A stretch of 64,000 nucleotides of DNA. Origin: Azotobacter beijerinckii. GTDB taxonomy: Bacteria; Pseudomonadota; Gammaproteobacteria; Pseudomonadales; Pseudomonadaceae. Position 1 is the stretch's first letter; each line of letters begins with the position of its first letter. Shown here one piece after another: positions 47,478 through 61,156 of this stretch. Location: the NCBI RefSeq assembly GCF_900110885.1, contig NZ_FOFJ01000013.1, positions 1-64,000 of the forward strand, written 5' to 3'. The position numbers and the translations under genes are program-made. The notes beneath the pieces were generated by a model. The model did not search any database and was not told the origin of the DNA. It saw only the letters and a list, made by a program, of their open reading frames with translations.

Positions 47478-48920
47478 TTAAAGCAGGAACAGCGTGGCCA
47501 ATCCCAGGAAGATGAAGAAGCCACCGCTATCCGTCATGGCAGTGATCATCACACTGGCCCCCATGGCTGGATCGCGCCCAAGCTTGGCCAACGTCATGGG
47601 AATCAGCACGCCCATCAGGGCAGCCAACAACAGGTTCAGAGTCATTGCCCCTGTCATCACCGCAGCCAGCGACCAGTTGCCGTAAAGGACACCCGCCACC
47701 ACGCCGATCACCCCACCCCAAACCAGGCCATTGATCAGCGCCACCCCCAGCTCCTTGACCAACAGGCGGGCTGTCTTGCCCGTATTGATCTGGCCTAGAG
47801 CCATCGCCCGAACGATCATGGTGATGGTCTGGTTGCCGGAGTTGCCGCCGATGCCCGCGACGATCGGCATCAGCGCCGCCAGAGCCACCAGCTTCTCGAT
47901 GGAATCCTCGAACAGACCGATCACCCGCGAGGCGACGAAGGCGGTCACCAGATTCACCGCAAGCCAGGCCCAGCGGTTGCCGACCGACTTCCACACCGAG
48001 GCGAAGATGTCCTCCTCCTCGCGCAAGCCGGCCATATTCAGTACTTCGCTTTCGCCCTCCTCGCGGATCAGGTCGACCATGGCGTCGATGGTCAGACGGC
48101 CGACCAGCTTGCCGTTCTTATCCACCACCGGCGCGGAAACCAGGTCGTAGCGCTCGAAGGCCTGGGCGGCATCATAGGCGTCCTCCTCCGGATGGAAACA
48201 CACCGGATCAAGCGCCATGATCTCGGCAACCTGCCGCTCGGGATCGCTGACCAGCAGGCGCTTGATGGGCAGCACCCCCTTCAGCAGCCCGTCGTAATCG
48301 ACCACGAACAGTTTGTCGGTGTGCCCCGGCAGCTCCTTCAAGCGCCGCAGATAGCGCAGCACCACTTCCAGACTGACATCTTCGCGGATGGTGACCATCT
48401 CGAAATCCATCAGCGCGCCAACCTGATCCTCATCGTAGGAGAGCGCCGAACGCACCCGCTCGCGCTGCTGGGCGTCGAGAGACTCCATCAGCTCGTGGAT
48501 CACATCGCGCGGCAACTCGGGAGCCAGGTCCGCCAGCTCGTCAGCCCCCATCTCCTTGGCGGCGGCGATCAGCTCATGATCGTCCATGTTGGCGATCAGC
48601 GCTTCGCGAACCGCATCGGATACTTCGAGAAGGATGTCGCCGTCGCGCTCGGCCTTGACCAGTTGCCAGATGCTCAAGCGGTCAGCGAGCGGAAGGGCTT
48701 CGAGGATATAGGCGATGTCTGCCGGGTGCAGTTCGTCGAGCTTGCGCTGCAGCTCCACCAGATTCTGCCGATGCACCAGATCCTCGACCAGATCATGGTG
48801 CGCCCCCTCCTGACGGTGCGTCAGGTTCTCGACCAGCTTGTGCCGGTGCAGCAGGTCGACGACCTGGGCGAGACGTTCCTGCAGACTTTCCTGCTGCTTC
48901 TTGGCTTCAACTTCAGTCAT
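47478..48920 (-). CDS. mgtE: Magnesium transporter MgtE
   Basis: A 480-residue protein with the MgtE order: N superhelical domain (LDELHPADIAYILEALPLADRL), two CBS domains (about 170-290), a connecting helix, and five TM helices with the pore motif MPIVAGIGGNSGNQT near residue 350. The cytoplasmic domain senses Mg2+ and gates the channel. The ATG at 48920 has GGAG six bases upstream. It is a single gene. Confidence 0.92.
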   Translation of the reverse strand: MTEVEAKKQQESLQERLAQVVDLLHRHKLVENLTHRQEGAHHDLVEDLVHRQNLVELQRKLDELHPADIAYILEALPLADRLSIWQLVKAERDGDILLEVSDAVREALIANMDDHELIAAAKEMGADELADLAPELPRDVIHELMESLDAQQRERVRSALSYDEDQVGALMDFEMVTIREDVSLEVVLRYLRRLKELPGHTDKLFVVDYDGLLKGVLPIKRLLVSDPERQVAEIMALDPVCFHPEEDAYDAAQAFERYDLVSAPVVDKNGKLVGRLTIDAMVDLIREEGESEVLNMAGLREEEDIFASVWKSVGNRWAWLAVNLVTAFVASRVIGLFEDSIEKLVALAALMPIVAGIGGNSGNQTITMIVRAMALGQINTGKTARLLVKELGVALINGLVWGGVIGVVAGVLYGNWSLAAVMTGAMTLNLLLAALMGVLIPMTLAKLGRDPAMGASVMITAMTDSGGFFIFLGLATLFLL

Positions 48921-49228
48921 GGCACGCTCCACCCCCAGCAGCGGAGCACGCCAAGGGTCTCAATCAGTCAATGCGCGATTGCACGAATCGGGTTCTGGAG
49001 TAACTACTGGGTAAGTCCATGGTGGATTTCCACAAGCCCCGGCGGGACTGACAGACGCAATAATAACACTGCCCGACGGCTTTGCACTCGTCGGAATACT
49101 GGCCAGAACAAGCGCTTGCAACGCGAAGCTCGGCTCGATATCACTGCACGACGCTTGCAAAGAGACCTGGAACACGCCGGCATGCACAGGCACGCGCTAG
49201 TCTGGCGCCCCAAGCCAAGGAGGCCCCC

Positions 49229-49735
49229 ATGCATGGATTGCCGCGCGCCGCAGTGACGGCGCTACTGCTCTGCTCTTCACCCCTGCTTTTCGCTTCGTCC
49301 GTGTATCGCTGCGTAGCCTCCGACGGCCGCATTACCTTCACCCGTCACGGCTGCCCGACAGACCAACAGCAACAACTACAGAACGCCTTCAATGCCCGCC
49401 CTGGCAACGGCAGGCCCATCCCCATGGCAAACGACACCCCGGAGCGCACAGCCCGCACCACGGAACAGAGCAACCCGCAGGAACCGACCATCGTCGGCCA
49501 GCAGGATGATGGCTACGGCAATCGCATCACCGACCGGGAACGCCGCGAGGCGATAATCAAAAAGGAAGTGCGCCCAGGCATGACCCGCACGGACATAGAC
49601 AGCGCCTTCGGCAAGCCGGACAAGATCTCCAGCCGCAACGGCCGGACCAGCTATCAGTACCGTGACAACGCAGGCAACACGCGACAGATCGACTTCGACG
49701 AGCACAACTGCGTCGGCATCAAGAGCGGAAAATAA
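49229..49735 (+). CDS. DUF4124-type secreted protein with SmpA/BamE-like tail
   Basis: A 168-residue protein: signal peptide (residues 1-22, LLLCSSPLLFASS), then a DUF4124 start YRCVASDGRITFTRHGCP, a low-complexity linker, and a C-terminal region VRPGMTRTDIDSAFGKPDKISSRNGRTSYQYR, which has the G-M-T-x-x-x-V/I-x-x-x-x-G-x-P pattern of SmpA/OmlA-type repeats. It is probably periplasmic with unknown function. AAGGAGG precedes the ATG; a strong terminator follows immediately. Confidence 0.75.
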   Translation: MHGLPRAAVTALLLCSSPLLFASSVYRCVASDGRITFTRHGCPTDQQQQLQNAFNARPGNGRPIPMANDTPERTARTTEQSNPQEPTIVGQQDDGYGNRITDRERREAIIKKEVRPGMTRTDIDSAFGKPDKISSRNGRTSYQYRDNAGNTRQIDFDEHNCVGIKSGK

Positions 49736-49765
49736 AAAAGGGCCTGCATTGCTGCAGGCCCTTTT
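49736..49765 (+). terminator. Terminator of the DUF4124 gene
   Basis: A perfect 13-base stem AAAAGGGCCTGCA / TGCAGGCCCTTTT with loop TTGC starts at the stop codon. It can also end the minus-strand tRNA transcript. Confidence 0.9.
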
Positions 49766-49769
49766 GTTA

Positions 49770-49846
49770 TGGCGCACTCAGGAGGATTCGAACCTCCGAC
49801 CGCCCGGTTCGTAGCCGGGTACTCTATCCAGCTGAGCTATGAGTGC
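49770..49846 (-). tRNA. tRNA-Arg (anticodon ACG), copy 1
   Basis: A 77-base cloverleaf with encoded CCA. Acceptor GCACTCA pairs with TGAGTGC; the anticodon arm is CCCGG-CTACGAA-CCGGG. Its sequence is identical to the copy at 49911-49987. Confidence 0.95.
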
Positions 49847-49910
49847 GTGCGGCGCTTGATAGACCAGATCACCGCTGGTTTCGAACCACCTCGAGAAGGA
49901 GGTTCAAATA

Positions 49911-49987
49911 TGGCGCACTCAGGAGGATTCGAACCTCCGACCGCCCGGTTCGTAGCCGGGTACTCTATCCAGCTGAGCTATGAGTGC
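49911..49987 (-). tRNA. tRNA-Arg (anticodon ACG), copy 2
   Basis: An exact repeat of the tRNA at 49770-49846, separated by 64 bases. Probably processed from one transcript with tRNA-Ser upstream. Confidence 0.95.
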
Positions 49988-50098
49988 GCTGAGCGTGCGC
50001 ATTATAGAGATTCAGTTTCGATATTCAAGCAATAATTCGGTCAATTTCATCAACTTACCGAACCACCGCAGGAAACCTACCCCTATAACACTTGTGAA

Positions 50099-50189
50099 TG
50101 GCGGAGGAGGGGGGATTCGAACCCCCGACACCCTTTTGAGGTGTACTCCCTTAGCAGGGGAGCGCCTTCGGCCACTCGGCCACCCCTCC
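50099..50189 (-). tRNA. tRNA-Ser (anticodon GCU)
   Basis: A 91-base class II tRNA with encoded CCA, acceptor GGAGGGG, anticodon arm CTCCC-CTGCTAA-GGGAG and a long variable arm (TACACCTCAAAAGGGTGT). The location next to csrA is conserved in Pseudomonas. Confidence 0.95.
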
Positions 50190-50250
50190 GCAACACGGGG
50201 CGAATCATACCCGCCTTTGCCCCGCTTGCCAAGCCAAAAATCGATAAAAA

Positions 50251-50436
50251 TTAGTGGCTTGGCTCTTGATCTTTTTCTTTCTGGATGCGCTGGTAGATTT
50301 CTTCGCGATGTACTGCGACCTCTTTCGGCGCATTGACGCCAATGCGCACCTGGTTACCTTTCACACCCAATACGGTGACCGTCACATCATCACCCACCAT
50401 CAGGGTCTCTCCGACCCGACGAGTCAGAATCAGCAT
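50251..50436 (-). CDS. csrA: Carbon storage regulator CsrA/RsmA
   Basis: A 61-residue post-transcriptional repressor that binds GGA motifs. The conserved [34 protein letters not shown] core and Arg44 (HREEIY) are present. AAGGAGAAAGG precedes the ATG. Gene order lysC-csrA-tRNA-Ser-tRNA-Arg is that of pseudomonads. In this lineage it lies under Gac/small RNA control, which connects functionally with HptB. Confidence 0.95.
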   Translation of the reverse strand: MLILTRRVGETLMVGDDVTVTVLGVKGNQVRIGVNAPKEVAVHREEIYQRIQKEKDQEPSH

Positions 50437-50580
50437 TCCTTTCTCCTTTTATGGGAAGTCAACAGGACAACAGTCTGCAAAAATAAAAATGGCTATATCC
50501 CCAGCGTACCTCAAGGAATATACACCCAAGTATTGACCAGGGCTGGCGAAAGAAAAGCCCTCTTCACCCGGGCAAAACGA

Positions 50581-50607
50581 CGAAGGCGCGGGATATCCGC
50601 GCCTTCG
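50581..50607 (-). terminator. Terminator of lysC
   Basis: An 11-base perfect stem CGAAGGCGCGG / CCGCGCCTTCG with loop GATAT; on the minus strand it is followed by TCGTTTT. It lies 13 bases after the lysC stop. Confidence 0.88.
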
Positions 50608-50619
50608 CCGATCACTGGC

Positions 50620-51855
50620 TCACTCGCCCTGGCGGGCGGGAGCATCCAACTCGAACGCGGTGTGCAGGGCGCGAACCGCCAGCTCCAGGTACTTCTCCTC
50701 GATGACCACGGAAACCTTGATTTCCGACGTCGAGATCATCTGGATGTTGATACCTTCCTTGGCCAGAGCTTCGAACATGCGACTGGCGACTCCGGCATGG
50801 GAACGCATACCCACTCCGACGATGGAAACCTTGGCGATGTCGGTATCGCCGATGACCTCACGCGCACCGATTTCGCGCGCGGTGTTCTCCAACACGCGCA
50901 TGGCGCTCAGATGATCGTTGCGGTGCACGGTGAAGGTGAAATCGGTGGTGTTGTCGTGCGCGATGTTCTGCACAATCATGTCCACTTCGATATTGGCCGC
51001 ACTGATCGGCCCGAGGATCTTGAACGCCACACCGGGATTGTCCGGTACGCCGCGAATGGTCAGCTTGGCTTCGTCGCGATTGAAGGCGATGCCGGAAATG
51101 ATCGGCTGTTCCATGGATTCCTCTTCATCGATGGTAATGAGGGTGCCCGGCCCCTCCTGAAAGCTGTGCAGCACGCGCAGCGGGACATTGTATTTGCCGG
51201 CGAACTCCACCGAGCGAATCTGCAGGACCTTGGAGCCCAGGCTGGCCATTTCCAGCATTTCCTCGAAGGTGATCTTGTCCAGACGCTGGGCCTTGGGCAC
51301 CACGCGCGGGTCGGTAGTGTAGACGCCGTCGACATCGGTATAGATCTGGCACTCGTCGGCCTTCAGAGCCGCCGCCAGGGCCACCCCAGTGGTGTCGGAA
51401 CCGCCGCGCCCGAGGGTGGTGATGTTGCCGTGCTCGTCTACCCCCTGGAAACCGGCGACCACCACCACGCGGCCGGCCTTGAGGTCGGCCCTCAGCTTCT
51501 GGTCATCGATCTGCAGGATTCGCGCCTTGGTGAAGGAGCTGTCGGTGAGAATGCGTACCTGGTTGCCGGTATAGGATACCGCCGGCACACCGCGCTTGAT
51601 CAGCGCCATGGCCAGCAGGGCGATGGTCACCTGCTCGCCGGTCGACACCATCACATCCAGCTCGCGCGGTACGGGCTGCTCGCTGATCTGCTTGGCCAGG
51701 CCGATCAGACGATTGGTTTCGCCGCTCATGGCGGAAACCACGACCACGATGTCGTCGCCGTTCTCGCGAAATTTCTTGACCTTCTCGGCCACCTGCTCGA
51801 TACGCTCGATGGAGCCGACGGAGGTGCCCCCGAATTTCTGTACGATCAACGCCAT
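50620..51855 (-). CDS. lysC: Aspartate kinase
   Basis: A 411-residue enzyme of the aspartate pathway: KFGGTSVGS catalytic motif at the start, [27 protein letters not shown], and two C-terminal ACT domains (around 265-400). The length and ACT arrangement fit a feedback-inhibited LysC. An internal in-frame Met (MEQPIISG) could start a regulatory beta subunit, as in related kinases, but this is not shown. It lies 99 bases downstream of alaS. Confidence 0.94.
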   Translation of the reverse strand: MALIVQKFGGTSVGSIERIEQVAEKVKKFRENGDDIVVVVSAMSGETNRLIGLAKQISEQPVPRELDVMVSTGEQVTIALLAMALIKRGVPAVSYTGNQVRILTDSSFTKARILQIDDQKLRADLKAGRVVVVAGFQGVDEHGNITTLGRGGSDTTGVALAAALKADECQIYTDVDGVYTTDPRVVPKAQRLDKITFEEMLEMASLGSKVLQIRSVEFAGKYNVPLRVLHSFQEGPGTLITIDEEESMEQPIISGIAFNRDEAKLTIRGVPDNPGVAFKILGPISAANIEVDMIVQNIAHDNTTDFTFTVHRNDHLSAMRVLENTAREIGAREVIGDTDIAKVSIVGVGMRSHAGVASRMFEALAKEGINIQMISTSEIKVSVVIEEKYLELAVRALHTAFELDAPARQGE

Positions 51856-51954
51856 TTAAAAAGCCACCTAAGCCCGTAAAGGGCGCCATTAAACATTTCC
51901 AGCGCGCCGACTGCCAAGGCCGGCCGGCGCGGCTCGAGGTCGGGAAGCAGGCCG

Positions 51955-54579
<2,625 letters not shown>

Positions 54580-54941
54580 AAATGAATGGGTCCAGGGAAA
54601 GCTGCGGCCACGGCAAGGTTGGCAAAGGGACGCATTATATCGGCCCCGGGCGACCACGGTAGCGCTTTCTTCCATCGCCGAGCCGCGCGCCCGGCCGGCT
54701 GCGGGACAATCGGTACCGTCAGGATTCCGGCCCGCTGCAGACCGGCGAAGCGGACGAACGGCCCGATCTGCAATGCGCGCAGGCCGGTGTGCCGGTCGTG
54801 GTGCAGGCGCCCGGAGTGGGCGTAGAAGGACGCAGCCAAGGGTCCCCACTGGCCGAAAGGACCGACAGACACCCTCGGCAGTGCGGGACTCTCACCGCCG
54901 GCACAGGAGCCTCCGGCGGACTCAGGCTACAGGCGTAACGG
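54580..54941. other. Gene-free stretch with coding-like fragment on the minus strand
   Basis: About 360 bases between alaS and the small topology-like gene. The minus-strand frame at about 54700-54870 (including [17 protein letters not shown] and [11 protein letters not shown]) has strong G/C third positions and looks like former coding sequence, without a usable start. In Pseudomonas the aruE gene lies in this interval. [11 protein letters not shown] faintly recalls the C-terminus of AstE (GLRAGILVVP, from memory); the rest does not obviously match. Confidence 0.35.
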
Positions 54942-55220
54942 TCAGTGGTCGCATTCCGGGCCATGCACATGGTCGTCGTCGCCCGCCTCGGCCGGCTCCA
55001 TCTCCAGTTGCAGGCTGACCAGATTGGTGGCCATCGGGCGCAGCAGCAGGTTGGCGTACTCGGTATCGCCCTCCTCCACATCCACGCCGATCAGCAGCTG
55101 GCCATTGGCTTGCTGGACCCAGAGTTCGCGGCCCTGCCAGATCACCGCGAAACGGGTGCAGGAGGTTTCCAGTTGGGTGCCATCGGTGTCTTCGAGAACG
55201 AGTTGCAGGGCATCGGTCAT
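54942..55220 (-). CDS. Small conserved protein of the aru locus (often labelled topoisomerase II)
   Basis: A 92-residue protein starting MTDALQLVLEDTDGTQLETS and ending with a His/Cys-rich acidic tail (DDDHVHGPECDH) that could bind metal. In pseudomonads a similar gene sits between astB and astE and carries a misleading topoisomerase label; there is no topoisomerase domain. It lies 36 bases after aruB on the same strand and is probably part of the operon. Confidence 0.75.
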   Translation of the reverse strand: MTDALQLVLEDTDGTQLETSCTRFAVIWQGRELWVQQANGQLLIGVDVEEGDTEYANLLLRPMATNLVSLQLEMEPAEAGDDDHVHGPECDH

Positions 55221-55256
55221 TGATCAGCTCCAAGGAGGCCGCCATGGGCGGCGGGT

Positions 55257-56603
55257 TCAGTCGATTTGAAAAGGATAGACGGAGCCCAGTCCCAGCAGCT
55301 GCGTCAGCTCGTCCAGTGCCGTGCGGCACTCGGCGAGCAGTTGGGGATCGGCCAGGTCGGCCTCGTTCAGGCGGTCGCGGTAGTGACGCTCGATCCAGAC
55401 GTCGAGGCGGGCGTACAGGCCGTCGTCGAGCAGCACGCCCGGATTGACCGCACGCAACTCGCGCTCATCGAGCACCACGCGCAGTCGCAGGCAGGCCGGA
55501 CCGCCGCCGTTTCGCATGCTCTGCTCGAGGTCGAACACCTTCACCTCGCGAATCGGCCCGCCCGCCGCGATCAGGCGCGTCAGATAGCGCCAGACGCTGT
55601 CGCTGGCACGGCACTCCTCCGGCACCACCAGCAGCATCGAACCGTCCGCGCGATCGAGCAGTTGGCTGTTGAACAGGTAGGAGCGCAGCGCTTCGGCGAC
55701 GCTCACCTCCTCGCGCGACACGCTAATCGCCTGCAACCGGCCGCCGCGACGGGCGAGCTTGACGCGCAGCTCGGCGAGCGCCTGCACGCCGTGGAGGAAG
55801 GCGTCCTCGTGGTGAAACAGGACCTCGCCATTGCCCACCGCGATCACGTCGTTGTGGAACACCCCCTGGTCGATCACCGCCGGATTCTGCTGGGCGAAGA
55901 CCAGCGCCTCCGCCTCCAGCCCGTGCAGGCGGGCCACCGCCTCGCTGGCCTCCTGGGTCTGCCGCGCCGGCAAGCGGAGCGGCGCCGGATGGCCAGGGTC
56001 GAAGGCGCTACGGCCGAAGACGAAGAACTCCACCCCCGGCTCGCCGTGGCTGCGGCAGAAACGCATGTGGTTGGCCGCGCCCTCGTCGCCGAACTGGCTT
56101 ACCGCCGGCAGCGCCGGATGATGGGCAAAGTGCCGCTCGTCGGCGAACATGGCCCGCAGCAGGCGACCGGTCGTGGGATGTTCGATGGAGCGATGGAAGG
56201 TGCCGTTGAGATTGGCCGGCGTGAAATGCACGCGCCCGTCCGCGCTGTCGGCGCTGGGGCTGACGGTGCAGGCATTCGCCGCCCACATCGCGGCGGCGGA
56301 GCTGCAGGCCACCAGCAACGGCATGGCGTCCCGGGCGGCCCGGCCAACCACTTCGGCATCGCTGCCGGAAAAGCCCAGGCGGCGCAGGGTTGCCACGTCC
56401 GGCCGCTCCTGGGGTGCCAGCACTCCTTGGGGAAAGCCCAGGTCGTGCAGCGCCTTCATCTTCGCCAGGCCCTGGCGGGCGGCCTCCTTCGGGTTGGAGA
56501 GCGTCTGCCCGCTGGCCTGGGAAGCCAGGTTACCCCACGACAGCCCGCCGTAGTTGTGGGTCGGCCCGACCAGCCCGTCGAAATTCACCTCCCGCGCGCT
56601 CAT
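55257..56603 (-). CDS. aruB: N-succinylarginine dihydrolase
   Basis: A 448-residue Ast[21 protein letters not shown]-terminus, THR-type segment [20 protein letters not shown] with the catalytic His, and [17 protein letters not shown] with the nucleophilic Cys. It converts succinylarginine to succinylornithine plus CO2 and ammonia in the arginine succinyltransferase pathway. Its ATG overlaps the aruG stop (ATGA), leaving no room for aruD, which lies between them in P. aeruginosa. Confidence 0.93.
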   Translation of the reverse strand: MSAREVNFDGLVGPTHNYGGLSWGNLASQASGQTLSNPKEAARQGLAKMKALHDLGFPQGVLAPQERPDVATLRRLGFSGSDAEVVGRAARDAMPLLVACSSAAAMWAANACTVSPSADSADGRVHFTPANLNGTFHRSIEHPTTGRLLRAMFADERHFAHHPALPAVSQFGDEGAANHMRFCRSHGEPGVEFFVFGRSAFDPGHPAPLRLPARQTQEASEAVARLHGLEAEALVFAQQNPAVIDQGVFHNDVIAVGNGEVLFHHEDAFLHGVQALAELRVKLARRGGRLQAISVSREEVSVAEALRSYLFNSQLLDRADGSMLLVVPEECRASDSVWRYLTRLIAAGGPIREVKVFDLEQSMRNGGGPACLRLRVVLDERELRAVNPGVLLDDGLYARLDVWIERHYRDRLNEADLADPQLLAECRTALDELTQLLGLGSVYPFQID

Positions 56604-57631
56604 CGCCCGCCCCCTCGCGGCTGGGCGGCGAGCGGCGTCGCGCGCACCTGGGCACCGGCACAGAGCTGCAGGCGCCGGGCGGTCAGCGGATCGACCACCA
56701 GGGTGCCGGCCGCCACCCGCGCCGGGGCGGCGGCGATGCGGCAGTCCTGGCGCTGGCGATTATGGATCAGGTAGGGCTTGGCCTCGTCCCCCGGCGTGCC
56801 GACCGCCAGCACCAAGGTCTGGCTGTCGCGCACCGCGCGGATCTTCGCCGTCTCGCATTCGACCACCGGGCCGGCATCGAAGATGTCGACGTAGCCCTGG
56901 TAGCTGAAGCCCTCCGCCCGGAGCATCGCCAGCGCCGGTTCGCTGTGCGGATGCACGCGGCCGATCGCCGCGCGTGCCTCTTCGGAGAGGAAGCAGCTGT
57001 AGAGCGGGAACCTGGGCATCAGTTGGGCGATGAAGGCGCGGTTGCCGACCCCGGTGAGGTAGTCGGCCTGGCGGAACTCCATGCGGAAGAAGTGCCGGCC
57101 GAGGCTTTCCCAGAACGGCGAACGGGCGTTGGCGTCGGACATGCCGCGCAGCTCGGCGATCACCTTGTCGGCGAACAGCGCGCGGAACTCGGCAAGAAAC
57201 AGCAGGCGCGAACGCGCCAGCAGGCGGCCGCTCAGGCCGCTGCGGTGCTCGGCCTGGAGGAACAGCGAGCAGAGCTCGGAATTGCCGGTCAGGTCGTTGG
57301 CGAGAAACAGCGTGGGGATCTCCCGGTACAGCTCCAGCTCCCGCGAGGCGCTGACGGTCAGCCCGACCCGGTAGTTGTACCAGGGCTCGCGCAGGCCCAC
57401 CGCGGCGGTCAGCCCGGAGACGCCGACGATCCGCCCCTGGTCGGTTTCCAGCACGAAGAGGTAGTCGGCATCGGCCTTCTCGGCCTCGCCGCGAAAGCTT
57501 CGCTCCGCCGTGGCGACGCGCTGCGCCAGGCGCTCCTCGTTGGGCGGCAGGGTGGTCAGGCCAGTGCCGGTGCTGCGGGCGAGGTCGATCAGCGCCGGCA
57601 GGTCGGCGCTGCGCACGGGACGGACGATCAT
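56600..57631 (-). CDS. aruG: Arginine N-succinyltransferase subunit AruG (beta/AII)
   Basis: A 343-residue AstA-family acyltransferase: [65 protein letters not shown]. It is paired with the 338-residue AruF to form a heteromeric succinyltransferase acting on arginine and ornithine. CGGAGG precedes the ATG. Confidence 0.92.
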   Translation of the reverse strand: MIVRPVRSADLPALIDLARSTGTGLTTLPPNEERLAQRVATAERSFRGEAEKADADYLFVLETDQGRIVGVSGLTAAVGLREPWYNYRVGLTVSASRELELYREIPTLFLANDLTGNSELCSLFLQAEHRSGLSGRLLARSRLLFLAEFRALFADKVIAELRGMSDANARSPFWESLGRHFFRMEFRQADYLTGVGNRAFIAQLMPRFPLYSCFLSEEARAAIGRVHPHSEPALAMLRAEGFSYQGYVDIFDAGPVVECETAKIRAVRDSQTLVLAVGTPGDEAKPYLIHNRQRQDCRIAAAPARVAAGTLVVDPLTARRLQLCAGAQVRATPLAAQPRGGGR

Positions 57632-57680
57632 GTTTCCTCCGCAGGGGCCACGGACACGGGGTAGCCCCGGCCGCGCCCGC

Positions 57681-58697
57681 TCACAGGGCCACCAGGCGCA
57701 GGCTATCGCCCTCGCCGACGCCGAGGGCCGCGGCCGCCTCGGCGCTCAGCGTCAGCGGCTGGCCGGGCGTCCAGTCCAGTTCGACCAGGCTGGCACGAAA
57801 ATTCTGCAGGCCGCCGTTGCTGAGCAGATAGAGCCGGCCGCCCCCGGCGCCGGCGCCGATGGCCACCGGCGCCACGGCGCTGCGGGCGATCGAGCGGATG
57901 CCGGAGGTACGCGCATGGAGGATCGGTCCGCCGTCGAAGATGTCGACGTAGTGCTCGGTATCGAAACCCTCGCGGGTCATGATGTCGAAGCTGATCTGCG
58001 CGCGCGGGTGGACCTGGCCCATAGCCTCCTGAGCGGCGTCCGGCAGCAGCGGCACGTAGATCGGATAGTGCGGCATCAGCTCGGCGAGGAAAGTGCGGCT
58101 GCGCAGGCTGGACAGGCGCTCGGCCGCCGCGTAGCTCATGTCGAAGAAATGCCGGCCGACCGCGTCCCAGAACGGCGAGTCGCCCTGGTCGTCGCTCGGC
58201 CCGACGATCTCCACCACCACGGCGTCGGCGAAGCGCTCCGGATGGCTGGCCATGAACAGCAGGCGGCCGCGGGAGATCAGCTCGGCCCAAGGCGTATGCA
58301 CCAGCGTCGGCTCGACATGGAAACTGCTCAGCAAACTGTTGCCGGTCAGGTCGTGACAGATCGACAGCACGTGAATCTTGTTGTGGATCTTCAGCTCGCG
58401 CGAGGCGTGCACGAAGGTCTCGTTGCGAAAACTATAGAAGGCCTCGGAATAACCGGCCGAGGCGACGATCCCGGAGCAACCGACCAGACGCCCGCCTGTC
58501 GGCTCCTCGAGGACGAAGAAGTAGCGCTCCTCGCCGTTAAAGCTGACCTCGGCGGCGAACGAGGACTCGGACACCGCGATCTTCTCGCGCAGCCGCTCGC
58601 GGTCGTCGGGCAGCGAGGTGACGCCGACCGGGCTGTCCGCGGCCAGACGCTGAACCTCGGCCAGATCGGCCATTTGCGCGGGGCGCATCACCAGCAT
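57681..58697 (-). CDS. aruF: Arginine N-succinyltransferase subunit AruF (alpha/AI)
   Basis: A 338-residue AstA paralogue: MLVMRPAQMADLAEV, TSLPDDRERLREKI, CSGIVASAGYSEAFYSFRNE, FWDAVGRHFFDMSY, HYVDIFDGGPILH. It is encoded directly upstream of aruG (49-base gap). GGAG lies before the ATG. Together they catalyse the first step of arginine catabolism. Confidence 0.92.
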   Translation of the reverse strand: MLVMRPAQMADLAEVQRLAADSPVGVTSLPDDRERLREKIAVSESSFAAEVSFNGEERYFFVLEEPTGGRLVGCSGIVASAGYSEAFYSFRNETFVHASRELKIHNKIHVLSICHDLTGNSLLSSFHVEPTLVHTPWAELISRGRLLFMASHPERFADAVVVEIVGPSDDQGDSPFWDAVGRHFFDMSYAAAERLSSLRSRTFLAELMPHYPIYVPLLPDAAQEAMGQVHPRAQISFDIMTREGFDTEHYVDIFDGGPILHARTSGIRSIARSAVAPVAIGAGAGGGRLYLLSNGGLQNFRASLVELDWTPGQPLTLSAEAAAALGVGEGDSLRLVAL

Positions 58698-58735
58698 GGG
58701 GCGTCACTCCTTGGGGACGGGCCGGAATGCGCCGC

Positions 58736-59956
<1,221 letters not shown>

Positions 59957-60181
59957 CGGGAAACTCCTGCCACGGTAGGCTAGCGAAGAAGAATTCTGGG
60001 AACGGCCCTGCGGCGGGAATCTCCACCGGGCGACAGGGTGTTGCAACGCCCATCCGCAGGGTTCCCCACGCTCCGGCGACGACGCGGAAAACGTAAGGAA
60101 GGCGCAGTTTAAACACTGTGCGGCGCGGGGGAAGCGGCGCGACGAAAAATTCCCCCGAACGGAAGCCCGCCCCGCTCCGGT
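59957..60181. promoter_or_regulatory. aruC promoter region with possible ArgR half-site
   Basis: The 225-base gap between argR and aruC holds, on the minus strand, TGTCGC at 60035-60030 followed after eight bases by GA, close to the Pseudomonas ArgR half-site TGTCGC-N8-AA. Two weaker TCGTCGC-like copies lie near 60080 and 60142. Spacing does not match a standard pair, so this is tentative. Confidence 0.35.
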
Positions 60182-61156
60182 TCACGACTCGACCGGCGCC
60201 GTCGGCTCGAACTGGCCGCCGGCACGGCGCTGGTTGCGATCCTCCCGCGGCGTGGTGCCGAAGAAGCCGCGGTAGGTGCTGGAAAAATGCGGCCCGGAGG
60301 AAAAGCCGCAGGACAGGCCGATCTGGATGATCGACTTGCCGGTCTGCAGCAGCAGCTGGCGGGCCTTGTTCAGGCGCAGCTCCAGGTAGTACTGGCTCGG
60401 CACCCGGTTCAGGTACTGCTTGAAGATGCGCTCCAGCTGGCGCCGCGAGACGCAGACATGCTGGGCGATCTCGTCGGTGGTCAACGGTTCCTCGATGTTG
60501 GCCTCCATCAGCAGCACCGCCTGGGTCAGCTTGGGATGGCTGGAGCCGAGGCGGTTCTGCAGCGGCACGCGCTGGCGTTCGCCGCCCTCGCGGATGCGCT
60601 CGACCACCAGCTCCTCGCTGACCGCGCAGGCCAGCTCGGCGCCGTGATCCCGGGCCAGCACCGCCAACAGCAGATCGAGTACGGCCAGGCCGCCGCAGGC
60701 GGTGAGGCGGTCGCGGTCCCAGTCGAACAGGTGGCCGGTGGCAATCACCTTGGGGAAGCGCTCGGTGAAATCCTCCTGCCAGCGCCAGTGCACCGCCGCC
60801 CGGTAGCCGTCGAGCAGACCGAGCTGGGCCAACGGATAGACGCCGGCGGACAACCCGCCCAGCTGGCAGCCCTCGCGCGCCACCTGGCGGAGCGCCGCGG
60901 CCAGCGGCGGCGCCACACGGACGGTCGGCGCATCAGCCAGCAGCAGCAGCTTGTCGAAGCCACCCAAGCGGCCCTCCCACGGTATGCCGGGCAAGCGCCA
61001 GCTGCCCTCCTGCAGCACCTCGGCCTGCAGGAAGCACAGTTCGTAACGCGCCTGCGGTTGCAGGTGGGCAGCGAGCTGCAGGGCCTCCTCGGCCAAGGCC
61101 AGGGTCAGGGGCCGGACCCCGGGCCAGAGGAGAAAACCGATTCGATGGGCAGTCAT
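60182..61156 (-). CDS. argR: Arginine-responsive AraC-family regulator ArgR
   Basis: A 324-residue protein with an N-terminal DJ-1/PfpI-like amidotransferase domain ([35 protein letters not shown]) and a C-terminal double helix-turn-helix ([56 protein letters not shown]). It activates the aru operon in Pseudomonas in response to arginine. There it is the last gene of aotJQMOP-argR; here no transport gene precedes it. Confidence 0.92.
   Translation of the reverse strand: MTAHRIGFLLWPGVRPLTLALAEEALQLAAHLQPQARYELCFLQAEVLQEGSWRLPGIPWEGRLGGFDKLLLLADAPTVRVAPPLAAALRQVAREGCQLGGLSAGVYPLAQLGLLDGYRAAVHWRWQEDFTERFPKVIATGHLFDWDRDRLTACGGLAVLDLLLAVLARDHGAELACAVSEELVVERIREGGERQRVPLQNRLGSSHPKLTQAVLLMEANIEEPLTTDEIAQHVCVSRRQLERIFKQYLNRVPSQYYLELRLNKARQLLLQTGKSIIQIGLSCGFSSGPHFSSTYRGFFGTTPREDRNQRRAGGQFEPTAPVES

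Noticed and set aside
49770-50189. tRNA cluster as a prophage or island attachment site
   Set aside because: No integrase, no direct repeat of a tRNA 3' end and normal housekeeping genes on both sides.
51856-51954. Possible lysine riboswitch ahead of lysC
   Set aside because: The gap is only about 100 bases and shows no multi-stem architecture; such riboswitches are not expected for pseudomonad lysC.
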